Shown: positions 1-5,755, counted from the stretch's first letter. The stretch: 5,755 bases of DNA from QHWK01 sp035315685 (GCA_035315685.1 DATFXR010000121.1:1-5755), one strand, 5' to 3'. Translations and numbers: made by a program. The notes: generated from the sequence alone by a model not told the origin.

Positions 1-1
1 C

Positions 2-891
2 ATCACCGGCTGCGCGCAGTCGTTCGGCGGCCCGGCCTACCAGTCGCTGATCCCGTCGCTCGTCGACAAGAAGGATCTGCCGAACGCGGTCGCGCTGAAC
101 TCGATCCAGTTCAACGTCGCGCGCGTGCTCGGGCCGACCGCGTTCGGCGCCACGCTCGCCGCCTTCAGCGCGAGGGGCTTCAGCGAATCACAGGCGATGA
201 ACGCCTGCTTCCTGCTCAACTCGCTGTCGTTCCTCGTCGTCATCAACACGCTGATGATGCTGCGGGTCAAGCACATTCCGCCGGCGACGTCCGGCCCCAT
301 GCAGGAGGAGTTGAAGAGCGGCCTGAGCTACGTGCGGCATCACCCGAACCTCGCCGCGCTGATCGTGCTCGCCGCCGCGACCACGTTCCTCGGCTTCGCG
401 CTGCTGACGTTCCTGCCGATCTTCGCGCAGAAGATCTTCCACGAGGGCGCCGACACCTACTGGCATCTGATGGCGTTCTCGGGCGCCGGATCGATCGTCG
501 GCGCGCTCATCGTCGCGTGGCTCGGGAAGTTCCCGAAGATGGGCTGGACCGCGCTGCTCGTGCAGGCCGCCTACGGGATCCTGATCATCGCGTTCGCGAT
601 CTCGCGCACGCTCTGGCTGAGCGACATCCTGCTGTTCCTGACCGGCGCGGCGCTGATGGTCGTCTTCTCCACCGTCACCTCGCTGGTGCAGCTCACCGCG
701 CCGAACGAGATGCGCGGACGCGTGATGAGCATCTACATGCTGGCGTTCCGCGGCGGCATGCCGCTCGGCAGCCTCGTGAGCGGCTGGCTGGCGACGTTCC
801 TCGGAGCGCCGCTCGTGATCGGCATCAACGGCGTGCTCCTCGTGGTCGTCGCGGCGTACTTCCTCACTCGGAACCATGGAGTGCTGGACAC

Positions 892-895
<4 letters not shown>
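2..895 (+). CDS. MFS_3-family exporter, C-terminal part (5' end outside window)
   Basis: Membrane transporter of the major facilitator superfamily, MFS_3 branch (the EntS-like 'transmembrane secretion effector' group), expected to export a small molecule across the inner membrane. The reading frame is open from base 2 and gives 297 residues. Roughly the first 110-130 residues, about four helices, lie upstream. Near the start, the stretch GPAYQSLIPSLV followed by DLPNAVALNS is the signature loop of this family. Later, PNEMRGRVMSIYMLAFRGG is the conserved loop before the last helix pair. At least six strongly hydrophobic segments are visible, including FLLNSLSFLVVINTLMML, LIVLAAATTFLGFALLTFL, ILLFLTGAALMVVF and VLLVVVAAYFL, consistent with the second half of a 12-helix protein. 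The TGA stop overlaps the ATG of the next gene (ATGA), suggesting translational coupling with the deacetylase. The substrate cannot be told from sequence. Family is confident; function beyond 'exporter' is not. Confidence 0.9.
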
Positions 896-1947
<1,052 letters not shown>

Positions 1948-1965
1948 CGCGACGGCGTCAGCCGA

Positions 1966-1985
1966 GCGAGCGGCGCGTCGCTCGC
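1966..1985. promoter_or_regulatory. Short GC-rich hairpin abutting the TATAAT box
   Basis: GCGAGCG at 1966-1972 pairs with CGCTCGC at 1979-1985. A G-T closing pair (1973 with 1978) leaves a four-base CGCG loop. It starts 18 bases after the deacetylase stop and ends one base before TATAAT. There is no T-tract, so a classical terminator is unlikely. It occupies the -35/spacer region of the next promoter and could serve as a weak terminator, an operator, or neither. Confidence 0.3.
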
Positions 1986-1986
1986 G

Positions 1987-1992
1987 TATAAT
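1987..1992 (+). promoter_or_regulatory. Consensus -10 box (TATAAT) for the beta-propeller gene
   Basis: A perfect TATAAT hexamer in an otherwise GC-rich intergenic stretch, 60 bases before the ATG at 2053. The predicted transcription start is near 1999, giving a leader of about 54 nt. No recognisable TTGACA-like -35 lies 16-18 bases upstream; that position is occupied by the GC-rich hairpin at 1966-1985, so an activator or a weak -35 may be involved. Confidence 0.6.
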
Positions 1993-2040
1993 GACCGCCT
2001 TCCGACGCTCGCCTGAGGGCTTCGTGCTACGGAGACAGTG

Positions 2041-2047
2041 AAGGAGG
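2041..2047 (+). promoter_or_regulatory. Strong Shine-Dalgarno (AAGGAGG) deciding the start at 2053
   Basis: AAGGAGG lies five bases before ATG 2053 and overlaps the codons that follow the alternative GTG 2038. It therefore sets the N-terminus directly before the Tat motif. Confidence 0.8.
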
Positions 2048-2052
2048 CGCGC

Positions 2053-2844
2053 ATGCAGAGCGGACGCAGAGCGTTTCTCGGGACTCTCGGCGCCGGACTC
2101 GTGGGGGCTCGACTCGCACGCGCGCAGTCGGGCGGCGCCGCCGCACCGCCGGTCACGGTCCGCAAGGCAAAGACGACCACGCTGTTCAAGAGCCCGGAAG
2201 GCTACCCGAACGCCATCACGGCGACGACCGAAGGGCTGTGGATCGCCGAGCAGAAAACCGACCACGCGTGTCTCGTCGACTGGAACGGCAAGCTGCTCAA
2301 GACCGTGACGACCGAGTCGAAGAACACCAGCGGCATGGGGATCGGCGGCGGTTTCATCTGGATGGGCGCGAACGCGGCGCCGAACGGGATCTTCCAGACC
2401 GACATGAGCTCGAAGACGGTCAGCCACCGCCAGATTCCGCTCGGCGGCGGCGGCTGTCACGGCGTCGAGTACGTGAACGGCAAGCTGTGGATCGCGGCGC
2501 TGCGGCTGCGCGGGATCCTGCGTGTCGACGCGAAGACCTGGGAACCTGAATTCCTGATTCCGTACAGCGTGCCGCGCGCGCACGGCGTCGCGTGGGACAA
2601 CGGCGCGATCTGGATGGTCACCGGTGACGAGCAGGGCGCCGGGCTGATCAAGTACGATGGCGAGAGCGGACGCGTGCTCGAAACAGTGCGCTTTTCGGAA
2701 ACCGATCCGGATCCGCACGGCCTCGCCCTTCACGATGGGGCGCTCTACAGCTGTGACGCCGGCATCCATCCGGGCTGGCCGGAAAACAAGAGCCCCACGC
2801 ACGGGTACGTCTTTCGAATCGACCTGGTGCAAGGAACGGCGTGA
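2053..2844 (+). CDS. Tat-exported beta-propeller protein (SMP-30/Vgb/YncE-like repeats)
   Basis: Predicted periplasmic beta-propeller protein of 263 aa; enzymatic role unknown. The N-terminus GRRAFLGTLGAGLVGARLARAQ carries a twin-arginine motif (R5 R6 followed by AFLG), a hydrophobic core and an A-x-A cleavage site near residue 24, so export of a folded protein by Tat is likely. The mature part contains five recurrent blade-like units. Their cores are GLWIAEQ (61-67), FIWMGAN (101-107), KLWIAAL (144-150), AIWMVTG (185-191) and ALYSCDAG (230-237). Three are introduced by a (C/A/P)HG motif (CHG 135-137, AHG 177-179, PHG 221-223), as in NHL/SMP-30/virginiamycin B lyase-like propellers. The start ATG 2053 is fixed by AAGGAGG at 2041-2047 with five bases of spacing; the in-frame GTG at 2038 would lie upstream of that site and is rejected. 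It ends against the convergent pyrophosphatase. Substrate or ligand cannot be deduced, and five visible units are fewer than the usual six or seven. Confidence 0.8.
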   Translation: MQSGRRAFLGTLGAGLVGARLARAQSGGAAAPPVTVRKAKTTTLFKSPEGYPNAITATTEGLWIAEQKTDHACLVDWNGKLLKTVTTESKNTSGMGIGGGFIWMGANAAPNGIFQTDMSSKTVSHRQIPLGGGGCHGVEYVNGKLWIAALRLRGILRVDAKTWEPEFLIPYSVPRAHGVAWDNGAIWMVTGDEQGAGLIKYDGESGRVLETVRFSETDPDPHGLALHDGALYSCDAGIHPGWPENKSPTHGYVFRIDLVQGTA

Positions 2845-2853
2845 GCGTCGGGA

Positions 2854-2949
2854 GTGTGGGACCGATAAGCCCATGGCGTGGCTAGGGTAGGACCGATCCG
2901 TCCTCGAAGCCCTCCCCACCCAGCCCCATGGGCCCAATCGGTCCCACAC
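2854..2949. repeat. Long nested inverted repeat between convergent genes, possible bidirectional terminator
   Basis: The outer arms GTGTGGGACCGAT (2854-2866) and ATCGGTCCCACAC (2937-2949) are perfectly complementary over 13 bp. After a small bulge (2 versus 3 bases), GCCCATGG (2869-2876) pairs with CCATGGGC (2926-2933). Inside this, GGCTAGGGTAGG pairs partly with the CC-rich strand CCCCACCCAGCC. At the tip, AGGAC (2889-2893) pairs with GTCCT (2900-2904). The word GGACCGAT occurs twice directly (2859-2866, 2890-2897) and once inverted. It fills almost the whole 107-base gap between two converging genes, so a role in ending both transcripts is plausible. No T-tract follows on either strand, so it is not a textbook intrinsic terminator. 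It could also be a dispersed repetitive palindrome. Confidence 0.65.
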
Positions 2950-2951
2950 AC

Positions 2952-3503
2952 CTACGGGGCGCGTTTCAGCTCGCCGCGGCGCAACCGCCGATACAGCTCC
3001 AGCGCGTCACGGATGATCGCGAGCGCTTCGTCCGTGCCCAGCATGTCCTCGACGACGACCTGCTTGTGCTCCAGGACCTTGTAATCCTCGAAGAAGCGCC
3101 GGACTTGCCGCAGGACGTGTTCCGGCAGATCCGCGGTGCCGCGATAGTCGGCGAACCAGGGATCGCCGACGCTGACCGCGACGATCTTGTCGTCGATGCC
3201 CTTTTCGTCGCGCATCCGCATCACGCCGACCGCGCGTGCGGGCACGATCGTCAGCGGGTAGACCGGCTCCTGTCCGAGCACCAGCGCATCGAGCGGATCG
3301 CCATCGTCGCAATACGTGCGGGGGATGAAGCCGTAGTCGGCTGGATAGTACACGGCGCTGTACAACACACGGTCGAGCCGCAGCAACCCGGTCTCCTTGT
3401 CCAGCTCGTATTTGTTCGTGCTGCCCTTCGGGATCTCGACGATCACCGGGAACGCCGTCGCGATTTGCGTGTCATCGACGTAGGTGTCATGCCACGGGTG
3501 CAT
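2952..3503 (-). CDS. ppa: Inorganic pyrophosphatase, family I
   Basis: Soluble cytoplasmic family I inorganic pyrophosphatase (EC 3.6.1.1), which hydrolyses pyrophosphate to two phosphates with Mg2+ and so pulls biosynthetic reactions forward. The length of 183 aa is close to the 175-180 aa of bacterial hexameric enzymes. The signature D-x-D-P-x-D is present as DGDPLDA (D67, D69, D72). Other active-site elements are EIPKGS (E23, K26), KYELDK (31-36), YYPADYGFIPRT (52-63), RDEKGIDDKI with D99, D104 and K106, and FFEDYK ending in Y141 K142. All key residues known from the E. coli enzyme appear present. The start at 3503 is chosen over in-frame extension to 3614 because GGTGGAG lies five bases upstream and homology begins at this Met; the extension is low-complexity Arg/Ala sequence. 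It is transcribed away from the permease gene and converges on the propeller gene. Confidence 0.96.
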   Translation of the reverse strand: MHPWHDTYVDDTQIATAFPVIVEIPKGSTNKYELDKETGLLRLDRVLYSAVYYPADYGFIPRTYCDDGDPLDALVLGQEPVYPLTIVPARAVGVMRMRDEKGIDDKIVAVSVGDPWFADYRGTADLPEHVLRQVRRFFEDYKVLEHKQVVVEDMLGTDEALAIIRDALELYRRLRRGELKRAP

Positions 3504-3548
3504 GTCTGCTCCACCTCGCGCGAAGGCTTCCCGCCAACGCCCGCTCCG

Positions 3549-3554
3549 AGTGTA
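3549..3554 (-). promoter_or_regulatory. Candidate -10 box (TACACT) for ppa
   Basis: On the minus strand TACACT stands 45 bases before the ppa ATG, giving a predicted leader of about 39 nt that contains the GGTGGAG ribosome binding site. No convincing -35 hexamer is seen 17 bases upstream. It is the best AT-containing hexamer for this gene in the 141-base divergent gap. Confidence 0.4.
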
Positions 3555-3627
3555 AGCGGATCGCGCACGAAACTGGAGCACGTCGTGAAGATCAGCGTCG
3601 CTCGCTTCGGCCAATCGATCGTGCTGC

Positions 3628-3633
3628 TACAAT
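3628..3633 (+). promoter_or_regulatory. -10 box (TACAAT) giving a near-leaderless transcript for the permease
   Basis: TACAAT ends 11 bases before the ATG at 3645. With a normal 6-7 base distance from box to transcription start, the mRNA leader would be only about five nucleotides. No Shine-Dalgarno is seen in AGACGGCTCAG just before the start. The -35 region is weak. Confidence 0.5.
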
Positions 3634-3644
3634 AGACGGCTCAG

Positions 3645-4337
3645 ATGCCGGCGCTCGAATTCATCACCAGTTCCGGGCTTGGCTCGCTGCTCGGCATGCG
3701 GCACGCGCTCGAACCGGATCATCTCGCCGCGGTCTCGACGCTCGTCACCGGCGAGCGCAGCAGCGCGAAGGCCGCCCTGCTCGGCGTGTGCTGGGGACTC
3801 GGCCACACGCTCTCGCTCGTCGTCGTCGGCAGCGTCCTCGTGCTGCTGCGCGCGGAAATGCCGGCGCGGATCGCAGACGTCTTCGAGCTGTGCGTGGCGC
3901 TGATGCTGATCGGCCTCGGTCTGCGCGCGATCTATCTCGCGGCGCGGCAGGGACCGACCGGACCGGTGCATGCGCACCAGCACGGCCGGCGTCTCCATGT
4001 CCATCCAGGTGTGCCGGCGCATATTCACATCGGCGCCTGGACGCTGGCGCGGCGTCCCCTGCTGGTCGGCGCCGTGCACGGTCTCGCGGGAAGCGGTGCG
4101 CTGACGGCGCTGGTGCTTGCCACGCTCCCGACGGCCGCCGCGCGTCTCATCTACATGGCGGTGTTTGGACTCGGGTCGACGCTCGGGATGGCCGCGCTAT
4201 CCGGACTGCTTGGCTGGCCGCTGGCACGCATGGGACGGCATCGTGGTCTGGCGCGCGCGATGTCGCTGCTGGTCGGATTCGTATCGATGGCGTTGGGCGT
4301 CGCGTGGGGATATCCGCTGCTGGCGCGGCTGTTGTAG
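3645..4337 (+). CDS. NicO/UreH-type nickel/cobalt permease
   Basis: Inner-membrane transporter of the NicO (high-affinity nickel/cobalt) family, close in style to proteins annotated as urease accessory protein UreH. The N-terminal helix carries the hallmark RHALEPDHLAAV (H20, D25, H26), the H-x4-D-H metal motif of the family. A second conserved histidine lies in GLGHT (H54), and GAVHGLAGSGA (142-152) is the conserved motif opening the C-terminal half. Between the two hydrophobic halves, residues 109-128 form a His-rich loop with seven histidines, a probable metal-binding segment. About six membrane segments fit the 230 aa. The start at 3645 is needed to complete the first helix. Whether it imports or exports Ni, Co or another metal is not decidable; no urease or hydrogenase gene is in the window. 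It contains two Cys (C49, C83) in hydrophobic segments. The DsbD-alpha-like gene follows after 42 bases and is probably co-transcribed. Confidence 0.87.
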   Translation: MPALEFITSSGLGSLLGMRHALEPDHLAAVSTLVTGERSSAKAALLGVCWGLGHTLSLVVVGSVLVLLRAEMPARIADVFELCVALMLIGLGLRAIYLAARQGPTGPVHAHQHGRRLHVHPGVPAHIHIGAWTLARRPLLVGAVHGLAGSGALTALVLATLPTAAARLIYMAVFGLGSTLGMAALSGLLGWPLARMGRHRGLARAMSLLVGFVSMALGVAWGYPLLARLL

Positions 4338-4351
4338 AGACGGCGTCAGTC

Positions 4352-4370
4352 GGGGCTGGGGGCTGGGGGG
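4352..4370 (+). repeat. Stepwise G-run tract (G4, G5, G6 separated by CT)
   Basis: Three G-runs of 4, 5 and 6 bases, each separated by CT, lie between the permease stop and the next ATG. The last run ends nine bases before that ATG and is the only purine-rich candidate for ribosome binding. Such a tract is prone to slippage and may form a G-quadruplex-like structure, although only three separate runs are present. Confidence 0.5.
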
Positions 4371-4379
4371 CTCGCTGAT

Positions 4380-4835
4380 ATGCGTATCTCGATTCTGCTC
4401 GCGTTGGTCGCTCAACTCATCACGCCCTCACAGAAGCCGGGGCACGCGACGATTGTCGCGTCGCCGACCGAAGTCAGCGGCAAGGCAGGGACGAAGCTGG
4501 TGCTGTTCGTTGACGTCACGCCCAAGCCCGGCATGCACGTCTATGCGCCAGGCAACGCCGACTACATTCCGATCACGGTGAAGCTGAATCCGGCGACGGA
4601 GATCAAGCCGGGAAAGGTCGCGTACCCGAAGTCGGAAGTGATGACGCTCGCGGACGAAAAGGTGTCGGTTTTTCAGAAGCCGTTCCGTCTGACGCAGGAC
4701 GTGACGCTCGAGAAGTCCGCAACGGCCGGCTCGACGATCGCGGTTGCCGGAACCGTGCAGTATCAGGCGTGCGACGACCGGGTGTGCTACCCGCCCGAAT
4801 CCGCGCCCGTGACGTGGGCCGTCACGGTCAAGTAG
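4380..4835 (+). CDS. Exported DsbD N-terminal (alpha) domain-like protein
   Basis: Predicted periplasmic immunoglobulin-fold protein related to the N-terminal alpha domain of the thiol:disulfide interchange protein DsbD, which passes electrons to periplasmic disulfide partners. It has 151 aa with a short signal peptide (about residues 1-17, ISILLALVAQLI core) and no membrane or thioredoxin domain. The diagnostic end is VQYQACDDRVCYPPE (126-140), with a cysteine pair C131/C136. It corresponds to YQGCADAGFCYPPE of E. coli DsbD, but with four rather than five residues between the cysteines. GMHVYAPGN (51-59) is another typical stretch of this domain. These are the only two cysteines in the protein, fitting a redox pair. 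The upstream gene is a NicO permease; the usual CcdA/DsbD-beta electron donor is not in the window. The start ATG 4380 has no good Shine-Dalgarno, only a G-tract. Confident on the fold, moderate on redox function. Confidence 0.83.
   Translation: MRISILLALVAQLITPSQKPGHATIVASPTEVSGKAGTKLVLFVDVTPKPGMHVYAPGNADYIPITVKLNPATEIKPGKVAYPKSEVMTLADEKVSVFQKPFRLTQDVTLEKSATAGSTIAVAGTVQYQACDDRVCYPPESAPVTWAVTVK
4807..4827 (+). terminator. Perfect 8-bp hairpin at the end of the DsbD-alpha-like gene
   Basis: CCGTGACG (4807-4814) and CGTCACGG (4820-4827) form an uninterrupted 8-bp stem with a five-base loop, ending six bases before the stop codon. No T-run follows. It may help end transcription before the convergent gene, or be a chance product of Val/Thr codons; evidence for a true terminator is weak. 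Confidence 0.25.
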
Positions 4836-4841
4836 GCCGGG

Positions 4842-4878
4842 CCTGACCCACGCGGCCTACCCGACCCACCTGACCTAC
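4842..4878. repeat. Degenerate tandem repeat, unit CCTGACCCAC
   Basis: Related units CCTGACCCAC (4842-4851), CCTACCCGACCCAC (4856-4869) and CCTGACCTAC (4869-4878) fill the space between the two convergent genes. On the minus strand this reads as GTAGGTCAGG/GTGGGTCGGG words. The last unit runs into the stop codon of the glycine-zipper gene (TAG at 4877-4875). No hairpin with a T-tract is seen. Such GTAGGTCAGG-type short repeats look like replication-slippage products. Confidence 0.55.
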
Positions 4879-5366
4879 GGCCGCTTGTTCACTTCGAACA
4901 GTGTGCCGGCGCCGCCGCCGATCGCCGCGCCGATCAGCGCGCCCTTCTTGCCGCCGAAGATGGCGCCGAGGCCTGCGCCGGCCGCAGACGATCCGCCAAT
5001 CACCATCGCCGTCTTCTGCCAGCTGCGGCCCGACGCGCGCTCGACGACGGCGGTGTTCGTCCGGCGCGGCGCGCGCGTCACGACATCGTTTGACGCCAAC
5101 GGCCGCGGCCTCGCATAGACGTCTGAATCGGGGAGCATTCGCAGGTCGTTGACTGGATACGCCACCGCCGGGCGCACGGCGTAGCCGTACGCCGCTGTCT
5201 GCGGAGCCGCGTACCCGTCGTCTACGAGTCCGAGGCGCTGGCTCGCGACGATCGGCCGCGCGTCGGGAAACCCCGCCGTCGGTCCGCGCTGCGTCAGCAC
5301 GGCGTACGCAATCAGCAGCACGCCCGCGGCTATCACGCTCAGCACCGTCGCAAGAAACGCTTTCAT
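4875..5366 (-). CDS. Small membrane-anchored or exported glycine-zipper protein
   Basis: Protein of 163 aa of unknown precise function. MKAFLATVLSVIAAGVLLIAYAVL (1-24) is a single hydrophobic segment, either a signal peptide or an N-terminal membrane anchor. The middle (about 30-105) is Pro/Ala/Tyr-rich, probably disordered. It is followed by WQKTAMVIGG and a glycine-zipper segment at 124-155 with regularly spaced Gly (AGAGLGAIFGG, GALIGAAIGGGAG). Such zippers mediate helix packing in membranes and are common in small envelope proteins (YMGG/glycine-zipper families). The start at 5366 is set by AGGAGGT on the minus strand (5379-5373) with six bases of spacing. In-frame extension to 5540 is rejected because it lacks such a site and reads as non-protein-like Trp/Arg/His sequence. 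The 3' end converges on the DsbD-alpha-like gene. An envelope structural or stress role is a guess. Confidence 0.75.
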   Translation of the reverse strand: MKAFLATVLSVIAAGVLLIAYAVLTQRGPTAGFPDARPIVASQRLGLVDDGYAAPQTAAYGYAVRPAVAYPVNDLRMLPDSDVYARPRPLASNDVVTRAPRRTNTAVVERASGRSWQKTAMVIGGSSAAGAGLGAIFGGKKGALIGAAIGGGAGTLFEVNKRP

Positions 5367-5372
5367 GACCCG

Positions 5373-5379
5373 ACCTCCT
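5373..5379 (-). promoter_or_regulatory. Strong Shine-Dalgarno (AGGAGGT) deciding the start at 5366
   Basis: On the minus strand AGGAGGT precedes ATG 5366 by six bases. It selects the short form beginning MKAFLATV, with a clean hydrophobic N-terminus, over the 58-residue longer reading frame. Confidence 0.8.
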
Positions 5380-5437
5380 GCAGGGTGAAGACACCAAGCT
5401 CGATGCCACGCAAAAAGCCAACAAAAGCCCGCCAAGG

Positions 5438-5455
5438 TGACCTCGCGCGAGGTCA
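5438..5455. promoter_or_regulatory. Perfect 18-bp palindrome, candidate operator
   Basis: TGACCTCGCGCGAGGTCA is its own reverse complement over all 18 bases. It lies 72 bases upstream of the glycine-zipper ATG (minus) and about 180 bases upstream of the response regulator start (plus), in the noncoding divergent region. Twofold symmetry with TGACCT/AGGTCA half-sites is typical of a dimeric regulator site. No loop-forming spacer exists, so a DNA operator is favoured over an RNA hairpin. The regulator is unknown. Confidence 0.5.
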
Positions 5456-5623
5456 TCGGCGCATGACTGGTCCAGCTCTGAAGACACCTCGCGGACTTCG
5501 GATCTACGGGCCGCCGGCGCGGCACCAGCGAAGTTGTCATGCGGGCGGTGGTTTACAGCAACGTCGCATCGACGGACTCGTCACACCGACCACGTCTGCT
5601 GTCGAGGTGGAGTGAACCACCGA

Positions 5624-5629
5624 TACAAT
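5624..5629 (+). promoter_or_regulatory. -10 box (TACAAT) giving a leaderless response-regulator transcript
   Basis: TACAAT ends only seven bases before the ATG at 5637, so the expected transcription start is at or one base before the A of ATG. There is no clear -35 hexamer. The spacing predicts a leaderless mRNA. Confidence 0.5.
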
Positions 5630-5636
5630 TGGCGGG

Positions 5637-5755
5637 ATGGCCGCCCGGATCCTCGTCGTGGAGGACGACCCCGACATCGCCGCGCTCGTCAACCGCTACC
5701 TGGACAAAGCCGGATTCATCAGCGAGCTCGCGGCGTCAGGCCATGACGCATTGAC
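5637..5755 (+). CDS. Response regulator, N-terminal receiver domain (3' end outside window)
   Basis: First 39 residues of a CheY-like receiver domain, the phosphate-accepting part of a two-component regulator. ARILVVEDDPDIAALVNRYL is the classic first beta strand and helix. E9, D10 and D11 supply the acidic pocket that binds Mg2+ next to the phosphorylated Asp, which lies beyond the window end. GFISELAASGHDAL matches strand 2 and the loop into helix 2. The output domain is not visible, so DNA binding is not shown; an OmpR-type regulator would be a common possibility. The start ATG 5637 fits the domain boundary. It directly follows a TACAAT box, suggesting leaderless translation. A sensor kinase would be expected downstream. 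Confidence 0.88.
   Translation, partial: MAARILVVEDDPDIAALVNRYLDKAGFISELAASGHDAL

Larger units (their letters stand above)
5367..5636. other. Divergent intergenic control region without a supported gene
   Basis: These 270 bases separate the glycine-zipper gene (minus) from the response regulator (plus). They hold the ribosome binding site of the former, the 18-bp palindrome at 5438, a near-perfect inverted pair at 5546-5556/5612-5622 (CGGTGGTT and AACCACCG cores) and the TACAAT box at 5624. TGAAGACACC is repeated directly at 5386 and 5479. Open frames here have no ribosome binding site and no protein-like composition. No clear -10 box was recognised for the minus-strand gene. Confidence 0.6.

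Noticed and set aside
517..891. N-terminal extension of the deacetylase frame upstream of 892
   Set aside because: It overlaps the MFS coding sequence and reads as Arg/Ala-rich shadow; the ATG at 892 fits the overlap and the signal peptide.
3504..3614. 37-residue N-terminal extension of the pyrophosphatase
   Set aside because: The family starts near the Met at 3503, which has its own GGTGGAG site; the extension would cover the likely promoter at 3549-3554.
1951..4349. GACGGCGTCAG repeated shortly after two stop codons (1951-1961 and 4339-4349)
   Set aside because: An 11-base match between two places is expected by chance several times in 5.7 kb of GC-rich DNA; no flanking similarity extends it.
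3513..5450. ACCTCGCGCGA shared by the ppa leader (3513-3523) and the palindrome (5440-5450)
   Set aside because: The copy before ppa is not palindromic beyond CGCGCG and overlaps the ribosome binding site; a shared operator is not supported.
5367..5540. 58-residue extension of the glycine-zipper protein
   Set aside because: AGGAGGT just before 5366 and the clean hydrophobic start MKAFLATV favour the short form; the extension spans the palindrome and reads as noncoding.
5385..5615. Plus-strand frame of 76 codons in the last divergent region
   Set aside because: No ribosome binding site and no domain, and it overlaps the control elements; composition is not protein-like.

Overview
The window is strongly GC-rich bacterial DNA with compact genes, sigma70-like -10 boxes (TATAAT or TACAAT) and several AGGAGG-type ribosome binding sites. 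The gene mix (MFS_3 exporter, exported CE4 deacetylase, Tat-exported beta-propeller, UreH/NicO-type metal permease, lone DsbD-alpha-like protein, glycine-zipper protein), together with the style of the intergenic repeats, suggests an Acidobacteriota-like or similar soil bacterium. That placement is inference; nothing in the window fixes the taxon.

Layout from left to right. (1) 2-895 (+) is the C-terminal two thirds of an MFS_3 exporter. Its stop overlaps (ATGA) the start of an exported polysaccharide/peptidoglycan deacetylase at 892-1947 (+), so the two look like one transcription and translation unit. The first codons of the deacetylase run through an imperfect inverted repeat of the CACGAAG type. 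(2) A TATAAT promoter at 1987 leads to a Tat-exported beta-propeller protein at 2053-2844 (+). (3) This gene converges on an inorganic pyrophosphatase at 2952-3503 (-), and the gap holds a long nested inverted repeat. (4) Divergent from the pyrophosphatase, a NicO/UreH-type nickel/cobalt permease at 3645-4337 (+) starts only 11 nt after a TACAAT box. It is followed after 42 nt by a periplasmic DsbD-alpha-like protein at 4380-4835 (+). (5) This pair converges on a small glycine-zipper protein at 4875-5366 (-), with a degenerate tandem repeat at the junction. (6) A divergent control region at 5367-5636 carries a perfect 18-bp palindrome. A response regulator receiver domain begins at 5637 (+), again directly after a TACAAT box, and runs off the window.

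Functionally most of this is envelope or housekeeping work: export and cell-wall carbohydrate modification, a periplasmic binding-type propeller, phosphate/pyrophosphate turnover, transition-metal transport next to a periplasmic redox protein, and the beginning of a two-component regulator. I see no RNA gene, CRISPR array, insertion sequence or phage gene. No complete new system is evident. The points most worth a second look are the repeat captured in the deacetylase N-terminus, the perfect palindrome in the last divergent region, the pairing of a NicO permease with a lone DsbD-alpha domain, and the two near-leaderless starts.
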